Origin: Pyrus communis
Lineage: Eukaryota > Streptophyta > Magnoliopsida > Rosales > Rosaceae
Direction of reading: 5' to 3'
Length of the DNA stretch: 64,000 nucleotides
Assembly: GCF_963583255.1 (NCBI RefSeq)
Contig: NC_084818.1
Location: 8,874,222 to 8,938,221, forward strand
Shown here: one piece after another, positions 33,891 through 45,979 of the stretch
Numbering within the stretch: position 1 is the first letter of the stretch
Layout of the letters: the number at the start of each line of letters is the position of its first letter
The notes under the pieces: generated by a model
What the model was told of the DNA's origin: nothing
The model's input: only the letters and a program-made list of their open reading frames with translations
Database searches by the model: none
Position numbers and translations under genes: made by a program

Positions 33891-34727
33891 ACCATATGGT
33901 CTCTTAGAAATCAAAGGATTCACTCCTGATGTCTATTAAGAGTTTAGTAATAAAACTTCAAAACTTGTAAGAATTTTATGATTTAGAAAATAGACCACTT
34001 GAATTAGAAGCCAATGATGTACACACAGTAAGGTGATTGATCTATGTCCCTTCTTTTGCTATTGTAACTTCTATCTGAAATATTTCCATAGAAAAAAATT
34101 GAACCAAAGTATTTTAAGGTAAATTATGTTTTCTTAATTGGAGAAAAAACATGTCTTTGATTAAAATCTTAGAGTCTAGCTAGGATGTCTCTTGCTTTGC
34201 TTCATATGCATGGTGTATAGTAAAGCAAAGGGAAGAGGAGCATATAAGTAAGGAATTTAGAGATTGGGTTAGATAGTATTTTTTTTATTTTTTTATTATT
34301 GATCTTCACACTTATTTTGTAAATAACTTCTGCATGTTCATTTTCTCTCTTTGCATAGTCGCATTAATTTATAATTTTTTTGATAATTCAAAATAAAATT
34401 AATGTTATAGATTCTACTATTTTTGTGAGAGGTGTTATATACCACATTGTGAAGATATCTCTACTCAAAAATTTCCTATTGTTTGGCGATAAAATTTCTT
34501 TCGATAAAAAAGGAAAGAAAATAATCATGCAGAAAAGAATAAATAAATAAAAAAAGATTATATTCACACATTTCAAATTATTTCTCGCCCACCTTTTTAT
34601 TTTTTTAAATATTTTTTGACACACCACTAATACTTGATAGAAAAATATTAAAAAATTAAAAAAAATATGGGAGAAGTAATTTCCGCCTTCTGGGCGTCTT
34701 TGGGAAGTCAAAGAGCATAGTGACACT
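33891..34727. other. AT-rich intergenic
   Basis: No gene. At 34681 the sequence TTCCGCCTTCTGGGCG resembles the LTR that begins at 34728. Otherwise nothing is recognised. Confidence 0.4.
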
Positions 34728-36039
34728 TGTGGATGCAAATTTCCGCCTTCTCCTTCTTGAACAAAATTGCACCTACAAAACAAATCACATATTTGGTCAA
34801 GGCCAAAAAATCTCATGCGCCCACGATGAATTGGGGGGCCCCGGAGGGGGGGTGCTTTGGCCAAAGAACCTCTGATGCTAAAGTTAGAATTTTGAGGGAA
34901 GAGTGTTTGGAGAATTTTGTAGAGTTATGCAAGAGATTTGGAAGTAGTTATAGGGACCGGCCATTTGTGGTATTTTTTGGGTTTAATTTGTAGTTAATTA
35001 GCCATTAATATATTAATTAGGTAATAAATCCATTAATTGACTAATTAACATAAAAGAAATGTTTTGGGGGTTATGGAATAATTACCTTGTGGAGAATATA
35101 GGATGATGGTGGATGAAATAGTTTTAAATTTGTTACCTATTTTGGGCACTTTTGACTTGGTTGAGGGATGATTGCCCGCTGCTCACGCGTAGGAATCCCG
35201 GTATGCCTTAAGTGTATTTTTATCCTTTTCTATCCATAAATCTACGTGTCGCCTTGTGATTATTTTTGGCTCCACAAATGCCCCGACACCTGTTGGGCTG
35301 CTCGTAGAAAAGGGCAACAGGTGTAGAGATTTTCTTACTTTAGCAAACTTTGGACTGCTTTCTATTTTGATGTAGATTCATTCTTTAATATGAAATTAGA
35401 TCATTCTAAGAAAGGGAAATAAATTTCTCTCAAAGCCTATTTAAGTAGACCTTAAGTGGGTTATTAAATCAACTTTGAAGAGCGATTTATTCTACCCTTC
35501 AAGAGAGAGAGAGCTTAAAGGATATTTGTTCCCCCTTCTCTAGCAATCTTCTACATCTTACCCATGCAAAGGACCATCTTTCATTGCTTTCTTCGTTTTG
35601 TTCGTGCCGCATTGATGTAAGAGAAATTTCATTCTTTTTGTCTTTTTTTATAGATAGTGTTGTCGCGGGCGGTCGTCAGGGTGGTGCGACATGTCAGTTA
35701 GCAGGGGCCAGGAGTCCACTTGGCATGGGCCAAGGAAGTGGTTTGGCAAGGTCCATTGCTTGTATTGCTCGGCTTGATTGAAGCCAAGGATTGGCTCGAC
35801 ATGGGCCAAGGAAGTGGCGTGGCATGGGTAACAGTTTGGGCTGCCATGTCTGAGCTGCTTGGCAAAAATGAGGAAACTGCTTGAGTTTAATTTCTTAGCT
35901 GCTGTAGATGGAGCAGTCAAGGATGAAGCTGCCAAGATTGGAGTTGTTAAAGATGAAATGTCGGATGAGCGAACTGTTAAGTGTAAATGTAGATGCTAAC
36001 CATTTGTTGCCTAGTTGATCTTTAAGCATTCGATCTTTT

Positions 36040-36320
36040 AAGCTATGTGAACTTCTCGCACTGGAGAGCTTACCCAAATGGGTGTCGAGGATTTAGTTTA
36101 CCTTTTTGCATTAGAAAGCAATTAGTTTACCTTCTCGCATTGGAGAGCAATTAATAGTTTATCCTCTCGCACTGGAGAGCAATTAGTTTATCCTTTCGTA
36201 CTGGAGAGCAGACCCTTTTGGGTGTCGAGGAATTGGTTTACCCTCTCGCACAGGGAATTGGCTTACCTTTTCGCACTGGAGAACAATTAGTTTATCTTCT
36301 CGCACCGGAGAACATGGAAA
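36040..36320. repeat. Tandem repeat inside the LTR element
   Basis: Roughly 30-35 bp units of the form TTAGTTTACCTTCTCGCA..TGGAGAGCAA recur about seven times with variation. Noncoding spacer. Confidence 0.7.
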
Positions 36321-37385
36321 TCATTGTCGTGAGTGCAGTTGAGGAAAGCTAGACTGCTAGGACAACCGAAATAATCCTTAGCCTGCCCTCGGTTCTTGGT
36401 AGTTAGGCTGATGTGTCCTTCTGGTACTCGTATGCCCCCTACGTGCCATTAGGCTGAGCTGCTACATTTGTTGGAATAGAAGTAATCTTTATATCCAACA
36501 ATCTATATGAGGTAGTCCTGTCTGCTCGATCTTGTTATTGAAAAATGGCTCACTTATGTTGGTTATGTCTCATCAGAGCATCTTGTCAATAGCTTCGTTG
36601 CACAGGAAATTGCGCAATTGCTTGGTCAGAAGCATTTCTACTTCTTCCTGAATTTGCCTTTGTTGGGGGTGGCAGAGCTCTCGGCTGCCCCCGGTCGTGA
36701 CCTACTGATCTAGGCTGCTCTTCCATGTGTTTGGCTCGTCTATGCCTCGGCTGCGGTGGGTGTGGTATGTTCCTAGCAGGCGAGCGGGTAACTCACAGGC
36801 TGCTGGTTGAACTTGAGCCGGATTAAGTGACTAATTCTCTCCATCCGCTATGCTGCTTACTCCGATATAAGGTGAAGGCTGCTTTTTGCGGGTCTTGCCG
36901 TGAATGAACATTTCGCCTGGAAGGTTGCTTATGTTGATTATCAGATTGTGGCCCCAACCGTGAGTGTATGTTTGTTCGTGGGCCTAACTGAGAGTCCACG
37001 CTCCTTCACATGCTAAGACGGGAGTATACGCTATCTCAGGGGTCCAGTCGGGAATGTACTCTGTTAGAACGCTAGGTTCATAACTGGTCAAGTGCTTGCT
37101 TGCCGGGATATTGGTGGAGAGGTTCGTCTGCCCTTGTCCTTCTTTGGGACACCTCGTTTGGGGCACGTTCGATCTCGGTGCGATTGCAAGAGTTGATTCA
37201 CTAAGGTTGTCTGTTGTGCAAGGGCGCTCGTCAACTCTATGACTTGTCGAGACAAGTGTTGTTCGCCATTTAGATTGGAAGAGCTTGGAAGGAATATGCC
37301 TCCTTGAGCAGTGGAAGTGTAGTAGGCTCCGGGCACGAGATTTGAATTGGGAAATACCAAATCCGCGGAGAAACGTGGTGAAAAT

Positions 37386-38042
37386 TGTCACATCCCGGCC
37401 CAGGCCCTTACCACATCCCAGGCTCGACTCCACCGTAGCACGATATTATTCGGCTTGGGCTTCTACCACACCATCACGGTTTTGTTTCTGGGAACTCACG
37501 AGCAACTTCCTAGTGGGTCACTCATCCTGGGATTGCTCTCGCGCGAACTCGCTTAAATTTGAAGTTCCAATGGAACTCAAAGCCAATGAGCTCCCAAAAG
37601 GCCTTGTGCTAGGTAGAGATGAGAATATACATATAAGACTTACAAGATCCACTTCCCTAGGCAATGTGGGATGTTACAATCCACCCCCTTTAAACGCCCG
37701 ACATCCTCGTCGGCATACTTCTAACCAGGGATTGGCTTTGATACCAAAATGTCACATCCTAGCCTGAGCCCCTACCACATCCCCGGTTCGACTCCACCGT
37801 AGCACAATATTGTCCACTTTAGACCCCTACCACACCTTCATGGTTTTGTTTCTGGGAACTCACGAGTAACTTCCCAGTGGGTCACCTATCTTGAGATTGC
37901 TCTCGCGCGAACTCGCTTAACTTCAGAGTTCCAATGGAACTCGAAGCCAGTGAGCTCCCAAAAGGCCTCGTGCTAGGTAGAGATGAGAATATACATATAA
38001 GGCTTACAGGATCCACTCCCCTAGGCGATGTGGGATGTTACA
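37386..38042 (-). mobile_element. Second Cassandra TRIM, nested, minus strand
   Basis: The LTRs are 37386-37678 and 37750-38042, with TGTCACATCC...GGGATGTTACA termini in reverse orientation. The reverse complement of the gap shows TTTGGTATCAAAGCC as the primer-binding site. The target duplication AAAAT is at 37381-37385 and 38043-38047. 5S-like segments lie at about 37491-37612 and 37855-37977 (CCCAGTGGGTCACCTATC, TCGCTTAACTTCAGAGTTCC). It lies inside the element at 34728-39187, so it is younger. Confidence 0.92.
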
Positions 38043-38097
38043 AAAATACCCCTGGCTCGATGGTTGGTTTGGATGGTTGAGATAGTCTTGGGGCGAT

Positions 38098-38409
38098 TTG
38101 GGCTGCTTGGAATGCCGTAAGAGTAAGTTGAGCCATGGGAGCAGGCTGGGCTGCAAAAGTGGGCTGCTCAGCAGTAGCAGGCTGGGTCACGAGAGTGGGC
38201 TAGGCCGTGGAAGTAAGGTGGGCCATGAGAGTGAGCTGCTCGGCGGAAACAAACTGGGCCGCAAGAGTGGGCTGTTCGGCAGGAGCAGGTTGGGCCACGA
38301 AAATGGGCTACTCGGCAGAAGTAAGCTAGGCCATGGGAGTGGGCTGCTCGGCTGGAACAGGTTGGGCCACAAAAGTAGGCTAGGCCTCGGGAGCAAGATA
38401 GGCCACTAG
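38098..38409. repeat. GGGCTGCTCGG-type tandem repeat in the LTR element
   Basis: Units of about 24-48 bp resembling GAGTGGGCTGCTCGGC repeat through this stretch and give low-complexity frames on both strands. Part of the retrotransposon spacer, not a gene. Confidence 0.65.
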
Positions 38410-39187
38410 AGTGGGCTGCTCGGCATATGATGCATGCAGGTGCAAGGCTTGGGCTCAGGTTGGGCGTGGAGTGACATGGCTTGGGCCGTAGCCTTAGTGT
38501 CGTGAGCCGCCTTGGATGGCACGGCTCGGGTCATGGTGGTGACACTATGGACCTCGCCGTGGGTGGCTACCGTGGTCCCATCTGTTGGATGCGAGAGTCT
38601 TCTACGAGTGTGGGACTCAACTCTCAATGAAAGCACCAATTTGTGGATGCAAATTTCCGCCTTCTCCTTCTTGGAAAAAATTGCACCTACAAAAAAAATC
38701 ACACCTTTGGTCAAGCCAAAGATCCTCACACGCCCACGATGAATTTTGGGGGGGGGGGGTGCTTTGGCTGAAGAACCTCCGATGCTAAAGTTAGAATTTT
38801 GAGGGAAGAGTGTTTGGAGAATTTTGTAAAGTTTTGCAAGAGACTTGGAAGTAATTTTTGGAGAGAATGGAGAATTATTTATAGGGATATGGCCGGCCCT
38901 ATTAGGAGATTAGGGACCGGCCATTTGTGATATTTTTTGGGTTTAATTTGTAGTTAATTAACCATTAATAGATTAATTAGGTAATAAATCCATTAATTGG
39001 CTAATTAACATAAAAGAAATGTTTTAATTACCTTGCAGAGAATATAGGATGAGGGTGGATGAAATAGTTTTGAATTTATTACCTACTTTGAGCACTTTTG
39101 ACTTGTTTAAGGGATGTTTGTCCGCTGCTCGCGCGTAGGAATCCAGGTATGCCTCAAGGGTATTTTTATCCTCTTTTATCCTCCACA

Positions 39188-40137
39188 GTGCTAATTTAAT
39201 TGGTGAAAGTTTTTAAGGTAATTCTAACTTTCTACCTAAAGTATCGTGATTTTTAAATTGTCATATATCAAATTTTTTCATCCAAGTCTCGTACATAAAG
39301 TTACGTTTTTATCCCATATTCATATTCTGTTAGGTTGACCATTAGTACGTTAAAGTGTGATGTGGCTCCCACGTAAATGATTACTGAGCATCCATGTGTC
39401 ACTGTGGCTCCACGTGGATAATTTAAAAAAAGGAGAAGGAAACAAATGAAAATAGCTTCAAAACTTTGAGTTTTAACCAAAAACCACCAACCAACTTTAT
39501 TTAATGACAAGGACAAGAAAAATAAAAAAAATTAAAAAAAATACCTAACAAAAGCGCGTGCAAGCCCTGCACCTCTATCAGTACGTGATCCACCACTCAT
39601 AGAGAAGAACAATATGAGGAAAGATTTTTTTCAAACCATTTTTTTCAAACCATTAGTCGGTAATATTTTTGCAATCAAATGTCCATCTCTCTTCAAATAT
39701 CTTAGAATTCAACTCTATTTCAATCTCTAATTTCCAAACATCCAAATGGACCTCAAAGTCCTATTGATTGAAGATCAACAAAGCCTGCAATTTCCATACA
39801 CCTGTGTCAATACTTGATCCGTCATCGTGACGACGAGCATGATGATCTTCCTACTAATCAGACTAATCTGAACTCAACCCATTGTGCCCAACTTTTTTAT
39901 TATTAAAAGTGTTGTGTTTGTAGGGCACATCATTTGCATTTGGTGAAGGAGAAGAGGAAGTTGCAGATGTGCGGACAATAGAAGAAAATTAAGTAATTGG
40001 TATAGAAAGTTAAGAAATTGAAGAGATATAGAGAAAATTTGATGAGTATCGAAGAAAATTAGAAGAAGAAAATGTGTTTGGAAGGTGAGAATGTGCCAAG
40101 AAAATTCAAGAAGAGGAGAGAGAATAATGTAATACTG
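39188..40137. other. Intergenic, with MITE debris
   Basis: 39194-39480 has the repetitive style of MULE-MITEs (GTATCGTGATTTTTAAATTG; TGTGATGTGGCTCCCACG), but no second terminus was found. No gene. Confidence 0.35.
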
Positions 40138-40290
40138 TTAAGTTTCATAAATAATGTAGTACCGTTAAGTTTCATAAACAGTGTAGTAAGTTTTATAAAC
40201 AATGTAGTAAGTTTCATAAACAGTATTGTAAATTTTTATAAACATTGTAGTAAGTTTAATAAACCGTGTAGAAAGTTTCAAAAACAATTT
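40138..40290. repeat. 21-24 bp tandem repeat
   Basis: About seven units of AGTTTCATAAACA(A/G)TGTAGTA with drift. The 74-codon frame over it merely reflects the repeat. Confidence 0.75.
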
Positions 40291-40299
40291 GTGTGAAGA

Positions 40300-40500
40300 T
40301 ACGTGGGTCCGCGCGTCAGATTTTTTTTAATATTAAAATTATGTATTTTTCATTAAAATTTAAGTTATTTTGTCATTTTTATTAAAATTTAAAGGTTTTT
40401 CATTAAAATTTAAGTATTTTTAATTAAATAACGTTATAGCATGATTTTTTTTATTAAAATAAACTTAGCCTAAGCTATTTTCATGAAAGTTCCCTTTAAA
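40300..40500 (-). mobile_element. Partial MITE (GAACTTTAAC family)
   Basis: Degenerate, internally duplicated stretch with CATTAAAATTTAAGT units, ending GAAAGTTCCCTTT. Related to the ~160-bp family. Confidence 0.35.
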
Positions 40501-40556
40501 AAATTTGGCTGAATTAAAATTTCATGATAGTAAAATGAGAATTATCCTTGTTTTTA

Positions 40557-40770
40557 AATTCACCTGCTCTTCTTCTTCTGCTTTGTTTTCTAAGGCGAAA
40601 AACATTTAATAATCTGGGTTCCAAATTTCCACCAGCATTTGAAGGAGAAGGAGGAGGGACGAAAAACCTTAGCACCACCACCACAACCACCGCATAATTG
40701 GTGCCGAAATTTGTGGTTGCGATCAGATTCCACATCAAATGCTCCTCACTCAAACGATCATAAAAGACGA
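40557..40770 (+). pseudogene. NAC exon-1 fragment (D/F type), start codon lost
   Basis: Matches the leader and first ~30 codons of gene D: ATTTGAAGGAGAAGGAGGAG is kept, but the ATG is ACG (GGAGGGACGAAAAAC at about 40655). A stop follows in CCGCATAATTGG. The GTTGCGATCAGATTCCAC part, for the AIRFH motif, is kept, and homology ends soon after. A truncated duplicate. Confidence 0.75.
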
Positions 40771-41439
40771 CATTAGTGGCAGATTCAGGATTCAAATCTT
40801 GGGGGATCCCCCAAGAAAATGTAGACAAAAAATTGATTGAGCAACACGAGGTGAGCGGCTGAAGGCGACGGCCTGAATGATGACGACACGGCAACAGGTA
40901 GTGGGGTTTGGCTTTAGGGTTGGGACTCGAAGTGTGCAAGTTTATAATGCATGACTGCCTCGCTCTTTTAGATTTAGGTTTAGGTCGGTACTTGGGTTAG
41001 GGTTAGGGTTGGGAATTTTCTGTATTAGATTTAGGTTATTTAAAGAAAGAGTAAAAAGGTCCACTTAGTGAGATTAATCCTTTTAAATTTGAAAGAGTAA
41101 ATGATTACACGTGGTTTAAAGAACCCTAACATCCGAAAATGCTAGTTTCATTTAACATTAGTAAAAGCAAGAAACGACGACGCATAAGGGAAAATAGAAA
41201 GGGTTTCAAACATTTCTTCCTTGGGATGACATTGCTACACTTTTCCTACCAAAATTTCAACTGGGTTAAAACTGTTCTGGAAAAGAACTTTTGAACAAAC
41301 CGTCTGCACCCAATAAAACCCACTACCATCATAACCTGTCCAGACAATCGGAGAGTCCCTGAATATCCTCACAGGCGTTTCTCATGAACTTGTGAGGTCC
41401 TGAGATAACCCGAGTCTCTAAGTGGATCTAGGCGACACC
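40771..41439. other. Intergenic; short telomere-like motif
   Basis: TTGGGTTAGGGTTAGGGTTG at about 40993-41012 is a brief telomere-like run. Nothing else recognised. Confidence 0.4.
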
Positions 41440-41764
41440 AAATGCTCCTTGTTTGAAAGAGCTTAAAGTAATTAAAAGAAATTAACGCGTTAAAGGACGA
41501 TGGGATCCACTGATAGTGATATGTCATATGTCGCAGCTTTGTTTGTAACTCGGGTAAAACTTGTATTGGAAGCTCAAGAATTATATTATATATATTTGCA
41601 CCTTGAATTTTAGTAGTTGTTATATTTGGGTCTTTAGACTTTTTTGGCTACTAAATTGGCCCCTAAACTTCTAAAAGTGCATGGTAGAATTAGGACAACA
41701 GATCCCTTAAAATTTTGATAGAATTCGCTCGTGTGTTATTCAATTCATACGGTTTGTAACAGAT

Positions 41765-42770
41765 CTTAGTGTCGCCTATGTAAACAAGAAAACTTTTCGG
41801 ACGAGCACTACACAAATGTAATTAACAAAAAGAACACTCATTGAAATAATTTTGATGAAACAAATATCCACCCACAAATTAAATTTTGACTTGCTAGGGT
41901 TTATGTGGTGCACTTCATGGGCCTCGTCAAGTTGCACACATTGCATATTTATATTTGACTCATCAAAACTGGATGAGTTATGAAGAGTAACACATGTCGA
42001 CATCTGAGACCTCTGTCAAACAAATCAAATCAAGTAAAAACAAGAGCAAATTAACCCTAATCAATCAAATCCCTCAATTATGGTTTAGTTCCTTAAACCT
42101 ACTGATTCTGATTTAAATAATGAATAAATTAAATCAATTAGTCTAAATTAAATCAAATCAAATACAAAAAGGGAACAAATTAACTCTAGTATGATCAAGT
42201 TAAATCAATTATGGTTTAGTTTTCAAAATTAAAGATTGATTTAATTAAAGAGCTAAATTAAATAATTAGCTCATATTGGAACAAATGACAAAATTAATCC
42301 CGCAAATTACGGGATTCAAATTGGCAATTCTAAACTAAAACTCAATCGCTCGCTATAAATACTGACCTTATTTTCAAGAAAACATGACTCCAGAGAAATG
42401 AAGCAAGTCCAAATCTTTGGAGAAAACCTGAAAGCTCTATGGTCAAAACAAACACCAAAAACCCAAACACTTGTATTCTTCATCAAGCTCGTGAAGAATC
42501 AACAAGCATAACAAATACACGTGCCAGTTCATTCACGTTGAAGCTGACGACACCCACCACGTGAAACCGCTTGTGTACCCATTTCGTTCAAGATCAAGTG
42601 CTTGCCACTCTTGGATCTAATCTCAACACTGGAGGTTGAATAAGAGGAATATTCTTGTAAAGAATAAACCACGGAGATTGTACCCTAAACATTCATTTAA
42701 TAAAAATATTATTTTATACACAAGTTCTTTTGCTATTCGTTAATTGAATTTTCGTGTTTACGCACATATA
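41765..42770 (+). mobile_element. Degenerate LTR relic
   Basis: Shares CTTCATCAAGCTCGTGAAGA and CAAATACACGTGCCAGTTCA with 60070-60980, and the same layout with 3010-3790. No coding remains. Confidence 0.45.
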
Positions 42771-43276
42771 TAAGAAAAATTAAGATCATATTACTTAGTT
42801 TACTCAAGGTTTAAGGTAATAACATCGTTCATAATACATTCGTTTGGGATAGTAATATCGTTTGTAGTCATAACTGTGTAGATTGGAAACTAGCCAATTT
42901 AGTTATGGCAATGAACTCTCTCCTCATCACCCGCAATTTAAAATCTGTCATATTGTAATTTAGATTAAAATGAAAATAGTAAAGTGTTAGTCATACATCA
43001 ATTTTTACCTTCCACATACCCTTGTTAATTTTTAGCTATTGATTTTCTTCAACTCATTCGATTCGACAGCAGAAAATTAAAAAATGTATGTGAGAAATAA
43101 AAATGAGTGTGGATAGCACTACTCTTGAAAATTTATCCTATAAGAAAAGGTTGAAAGACCAAAATGAATGAAACCCTAAAGTGTAGGAAGCAAAAGATGA
43201 ACTTGCACCATAAGCTCAAGGACTTGGAATAAACACTATTCACTTTCAAAAGACGATTGCTTTGAGTGATGGTTTT

Positions 43277-43320
43277 GGTGGGGGGGGGGGGGGGGGGGGG
43301 TGGGGGGTGGCGCGGGGCGG
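43277..43320 (+). other. Poly(G) tract, possible G-quadruplex
   Basis: A run of more than 20 G with few interruptions, followed by TGGGGGGTGGCGCGGGGCGGGG. It lies about 300 bp before the ATG of gene D. It could form a quadruplex, and its exact length is prone to sequencing error. Confidence 0.6.
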
Positions 43321-43606
43321 GGTGTGAGATTCCTCGAAACAACAGAAACACACAAATGCAAATTACTAAAAGACATGATAGGAATCTGGGTGGGATCCAC
43401 ACCATCAAGAAATTAAACTTGGTTTGGCAGCTTCATCTGAAGACTAGGAAGTCTTTGCAAGCCAAAAGAGCACAGTAGCACTGAATTGGGTGACTTTGTT
43501 TTTAAATACAAACTTCACTTGCTCTGCTTAGTCTGCTCTGTTCTCTGAATGCAAAAAACCATCTGATAATCTGGTTTCCAAAACATTTGAAGGAGAAGGA
43601 GGAGGG

Positions 43607-45979
43607 ATGAGAAACATCAGCAGCAGCAGCAGCACCACAACCACCGCACAATCGGTGCCGGACATGGTGGTTGCGATCAGATTCCATCCCACCGAAGATG
43701 AAAAGGTCAACTTCTTGAGCAAGAAGATAAAAAGTCACAACTCTCAAGCCTGCCTCTTCCTCCCTGTCATCGATGTCCGCAAGTTCGAGCCTTGGGAATT
43801 GCCTGGTAACCCCATTATTCTATCTCACTTTTACTCGTTCGGTGCGGATATCTCATATAATTCAAGGTATTCGTGAAGCAAGAGATGAACGATTTTTCTT
43901 TTTAGGGGATTAGATGGATTAGACATGAAGAAAACTTATCCGTTCGAAACATTAAGTTTCATTACGATTAATCCATCTTCTACCTTCAAATTGGACAAAA
44001 TTTCTTCATTTCTTCCATCAACATAGCTTAAATATTGTGAGCTATCCAATTCAATCCAATCCTAGGCACCAAACGAGACATGAGTCTAATGAATCATCCA
44101 ATATAATTTAATCTTTATTCACCAAACAAGGCCTTGAAGTGAATTGGTTACAAATTTTCGATATCTTACTTTGTGTTGCAGAGCACATGTTCCCTGATTC
44201 TCCACATCATGCTAAGGCGTGGTACTCCTTCAGCCCGTGTGATTACAAATCCATCAATAGTCGTCGCTTCAATAGGGAAACAAAGAAAGGCTCTTGGAAG
44301 ATGAACAGCAAGCAACGGGATGTGGGCACGAAATATTTCACTTGCAAAAAGAGGACATTAACCTTCCAAATAAAGACCTTCCAAGAAGGTAGTAAGTCTA
44401 AATCCATTCCAACCGGCTGGAAAATGCACGAGTACATTTGCATTAAACCTAAACGGGGTTCTAGTCCCCATCAGGAGAGGGATCAGCGAAGGGACTTTGT
44501 TCTCTGCGTCCTGAAGTATAAGCCAGTTGATTCTAAGTCTAATACGGGTACTTCGATCCGGGGTGATTTTGCTGATAGTACTGGTAATCGTGGCTACATT
44601 GCCTCTAGTTCCGGAGATGATGAATCTGCTGTTGCTGCTGCATTGAATCAAGATGACGGTGAACCTGGTGGCGGCAGCAGCTCATCTGATTTTATTAATA
44701 AATCTCTATGCGACATGATTCAAGAGGTTTGGTTTCATGTCCCCCCTTGTATGTACTTAGCCGTATTGTTTTGTCTTTTAATAATCACAGAGGATCAGAG
44801 GGACGTTTTTGGATGTGTTGGTCCTCTCACCTTCGTGACTGAGAGTCGCACTTTGTGACTTTGACAGACATGAGCTAATCTCGCCTAGCCCTCTGTTTTG
44901 TTAACAAGAAAAAAAAAAAAAAAAATGCTCTTCGAACATTTTTTTTCCCCTGTTAATATGGAGCACGAGAAATGTATCAAAACTAACACTCGCTTGTTTG
45001 TGATTCTCAATCTTGCAGTGGCAGTCATATGCTCCGGCAGGAGAATGTCTCAATTCACTCCTTCCTCTTCCTGAACAACCTCAGCTTGGACATTCTCTTG
45101 ATATCTATAGTCATGAGGTGGTTGATCCTGGTACTGGTGGCTGCATCACCTATAATTCTGATAACCAAGCTGCTGCAACGAATCATATTATTCCCAACAC
45201 AGAAGAAATTCTTGCATGCAAACAGCGAGAAGGAAGTGCTGTGCTTGGCAGTGGCAATCATGATGACGGTGAACCTGGTAGCGGTATTTCATCTGATTTT
45301 AATGACCATGCAGTAGATGATATGCAGGAGGTAAAGATGAAGACGCTTTTTTAAATATTTTTTATGTGAACTTGGTAAAACGAATTACTAGAAGTATATC
45401 AAAATATAACACTTTGCTTTGTCTTGTGAATCTTAATATGGCAGTTTAATCAGCTAGACAAACTTTTGGATTTGCCCTTATCTCCTCCTGAGCTGTCTCA
45501 ACCACACCAGCTGGAAAATGTTCCGGGCGTCCATAGTGGCAAATTCAGTAACTGGCCATCTCCAATTGGGGTTAATACTTCTTATGTTACTAATAAGAAT
45601 AATATTGCAACCAATTACGAAAAAGAACCAGTTATCAACAGCGCTTTTAATTCTTATAATCGAGCTACAGATGAAAGGATTTCCGAGGTGAGAATTTTTT
45701 TTTATTTTTTATTATATGAACTTTTTAATATGGTGCACCAGAAGTACATCAGAACTTAACACTTGCTTGTCATGATTCTTGATCCAGGTTTATTCTCAGG
45801 CAGAAGAAAATCTGGGTTTACCCTTTCAACCATTTGATCAGCTACAAAATTACGCATGGCAATCACCAATGTTGTTCTCAGAAGTGGGAGAGCTTCTGCT
45901 TGCCAATAACTATATTGGATGCAACGAGTCGCAATTTCTAGATATGGAGGTTGCGACTCTTTTCCCACAAAGTTCTTGA
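43607..45979 (+). CDS. Divergent NAC-domain transcription factor, gene D (5 exons)
   Basis: Exons are 43607-43805, 44182-44726, 45019-45330, 45445-45687 and 45788-45979, predicting 496 residues with the same intron phases as A-C. The NAC domain (about 21-179) is recognisable but divergent: VVAIRFHPTEDEKVNFL, PVIDVRKFEPWELP, AWYSFSPCDYKS, KKRTLTFQ...GWKMHEYIC and DFVLCVLKYKP. Subdomain C has GSWKMNS instead of GYWKATG. The tail has Ser/Gly/Asp-rich runs, a KNNIATN...EKEPV module in exon 4 like that of A and B, and ends NNYIGCNESQFL...FPQSS. Subgroup partner of gene F. DNA binding is plausible from the family but untested with this core motif. Confidence 0.88.

Larger units (their letters stand above)
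34728..39187 (-). mobile_element. Degenerate Gypsy-like LTR retrotransposon (non-autonomous)
   Basis: The LTRs at 34728-35276 and 38642-39187 share TGTGGA...TCCACA ends and most of their length; the left one lacks a ~60-bp segment. Next to the right LTR, the reverse complement TTGGTGCTTTCATTGAGAG has the position of a primer-binding/leader region, so the element runs on the minus strand. The interior keeps only a short gag-leader-like minus frame (QVIELTSALAQQTTLVNQL at about 37250-37190) and no protease, RT or integrase. A Cassandra sits inside. The flanks ACACT and GTGCT do not give a clear target duplication. Confidence 0.75.
41440..43606 (+). promoter_or_regulatory. Upstream region of NAC gene D, with an LTR relic
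   Basis: Middle block at 41560-41700, LTR relic at 41765-42770 and proximal block at 43140-43265. A TATA-like TTTTTAAATACAAAC ends the region (about 43500). The same order precedes gene F (59590-61680), so the two upstream regions are paralogous. A poly(G) tract splits the proximal block from the TATA-like box. Confidence 0.6.

Noticed and set aside
36040..36320. CRISPR-like array
   Set aside because: The spaced repeats are a degenerate minisatellite in a plant LTR element; there are no unique spacers, and the host is a eukaryote.
36984..37433. 149-codon minus frame
   Set aside because: It crosses the boundary between the Cassandra insertion and the older LTR element, so it cannot be an original gene. 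Only the QVIELTSALAQQ part of another frame looks gag-leader-like.
38098..38409. Glycine/serine/leucine repeat protein
   Set aside because: Repeats read open on both strands and derive from a DNA tandem repeat in a retrotransposon spacer.
40990..41015. Interstitial telomere repeat
   Set aside because: Only about three GGGTTA units are present, too short to infer a telomere or fusion.
43133..43408. Minus-strand proline-rich protein (PPPPPPPPP)
   Set aside because: Produced by the poly(G) tract read on the other strand; it overlaps the promoter of gene D.
44243..44651. Antisense frames across NAC exons (also at 6157, 6531, 18746, 30147, 57301 and similar)
   Set aside because: Shadow frames of real NAC exons on the opposite strand, without splice or domain support.
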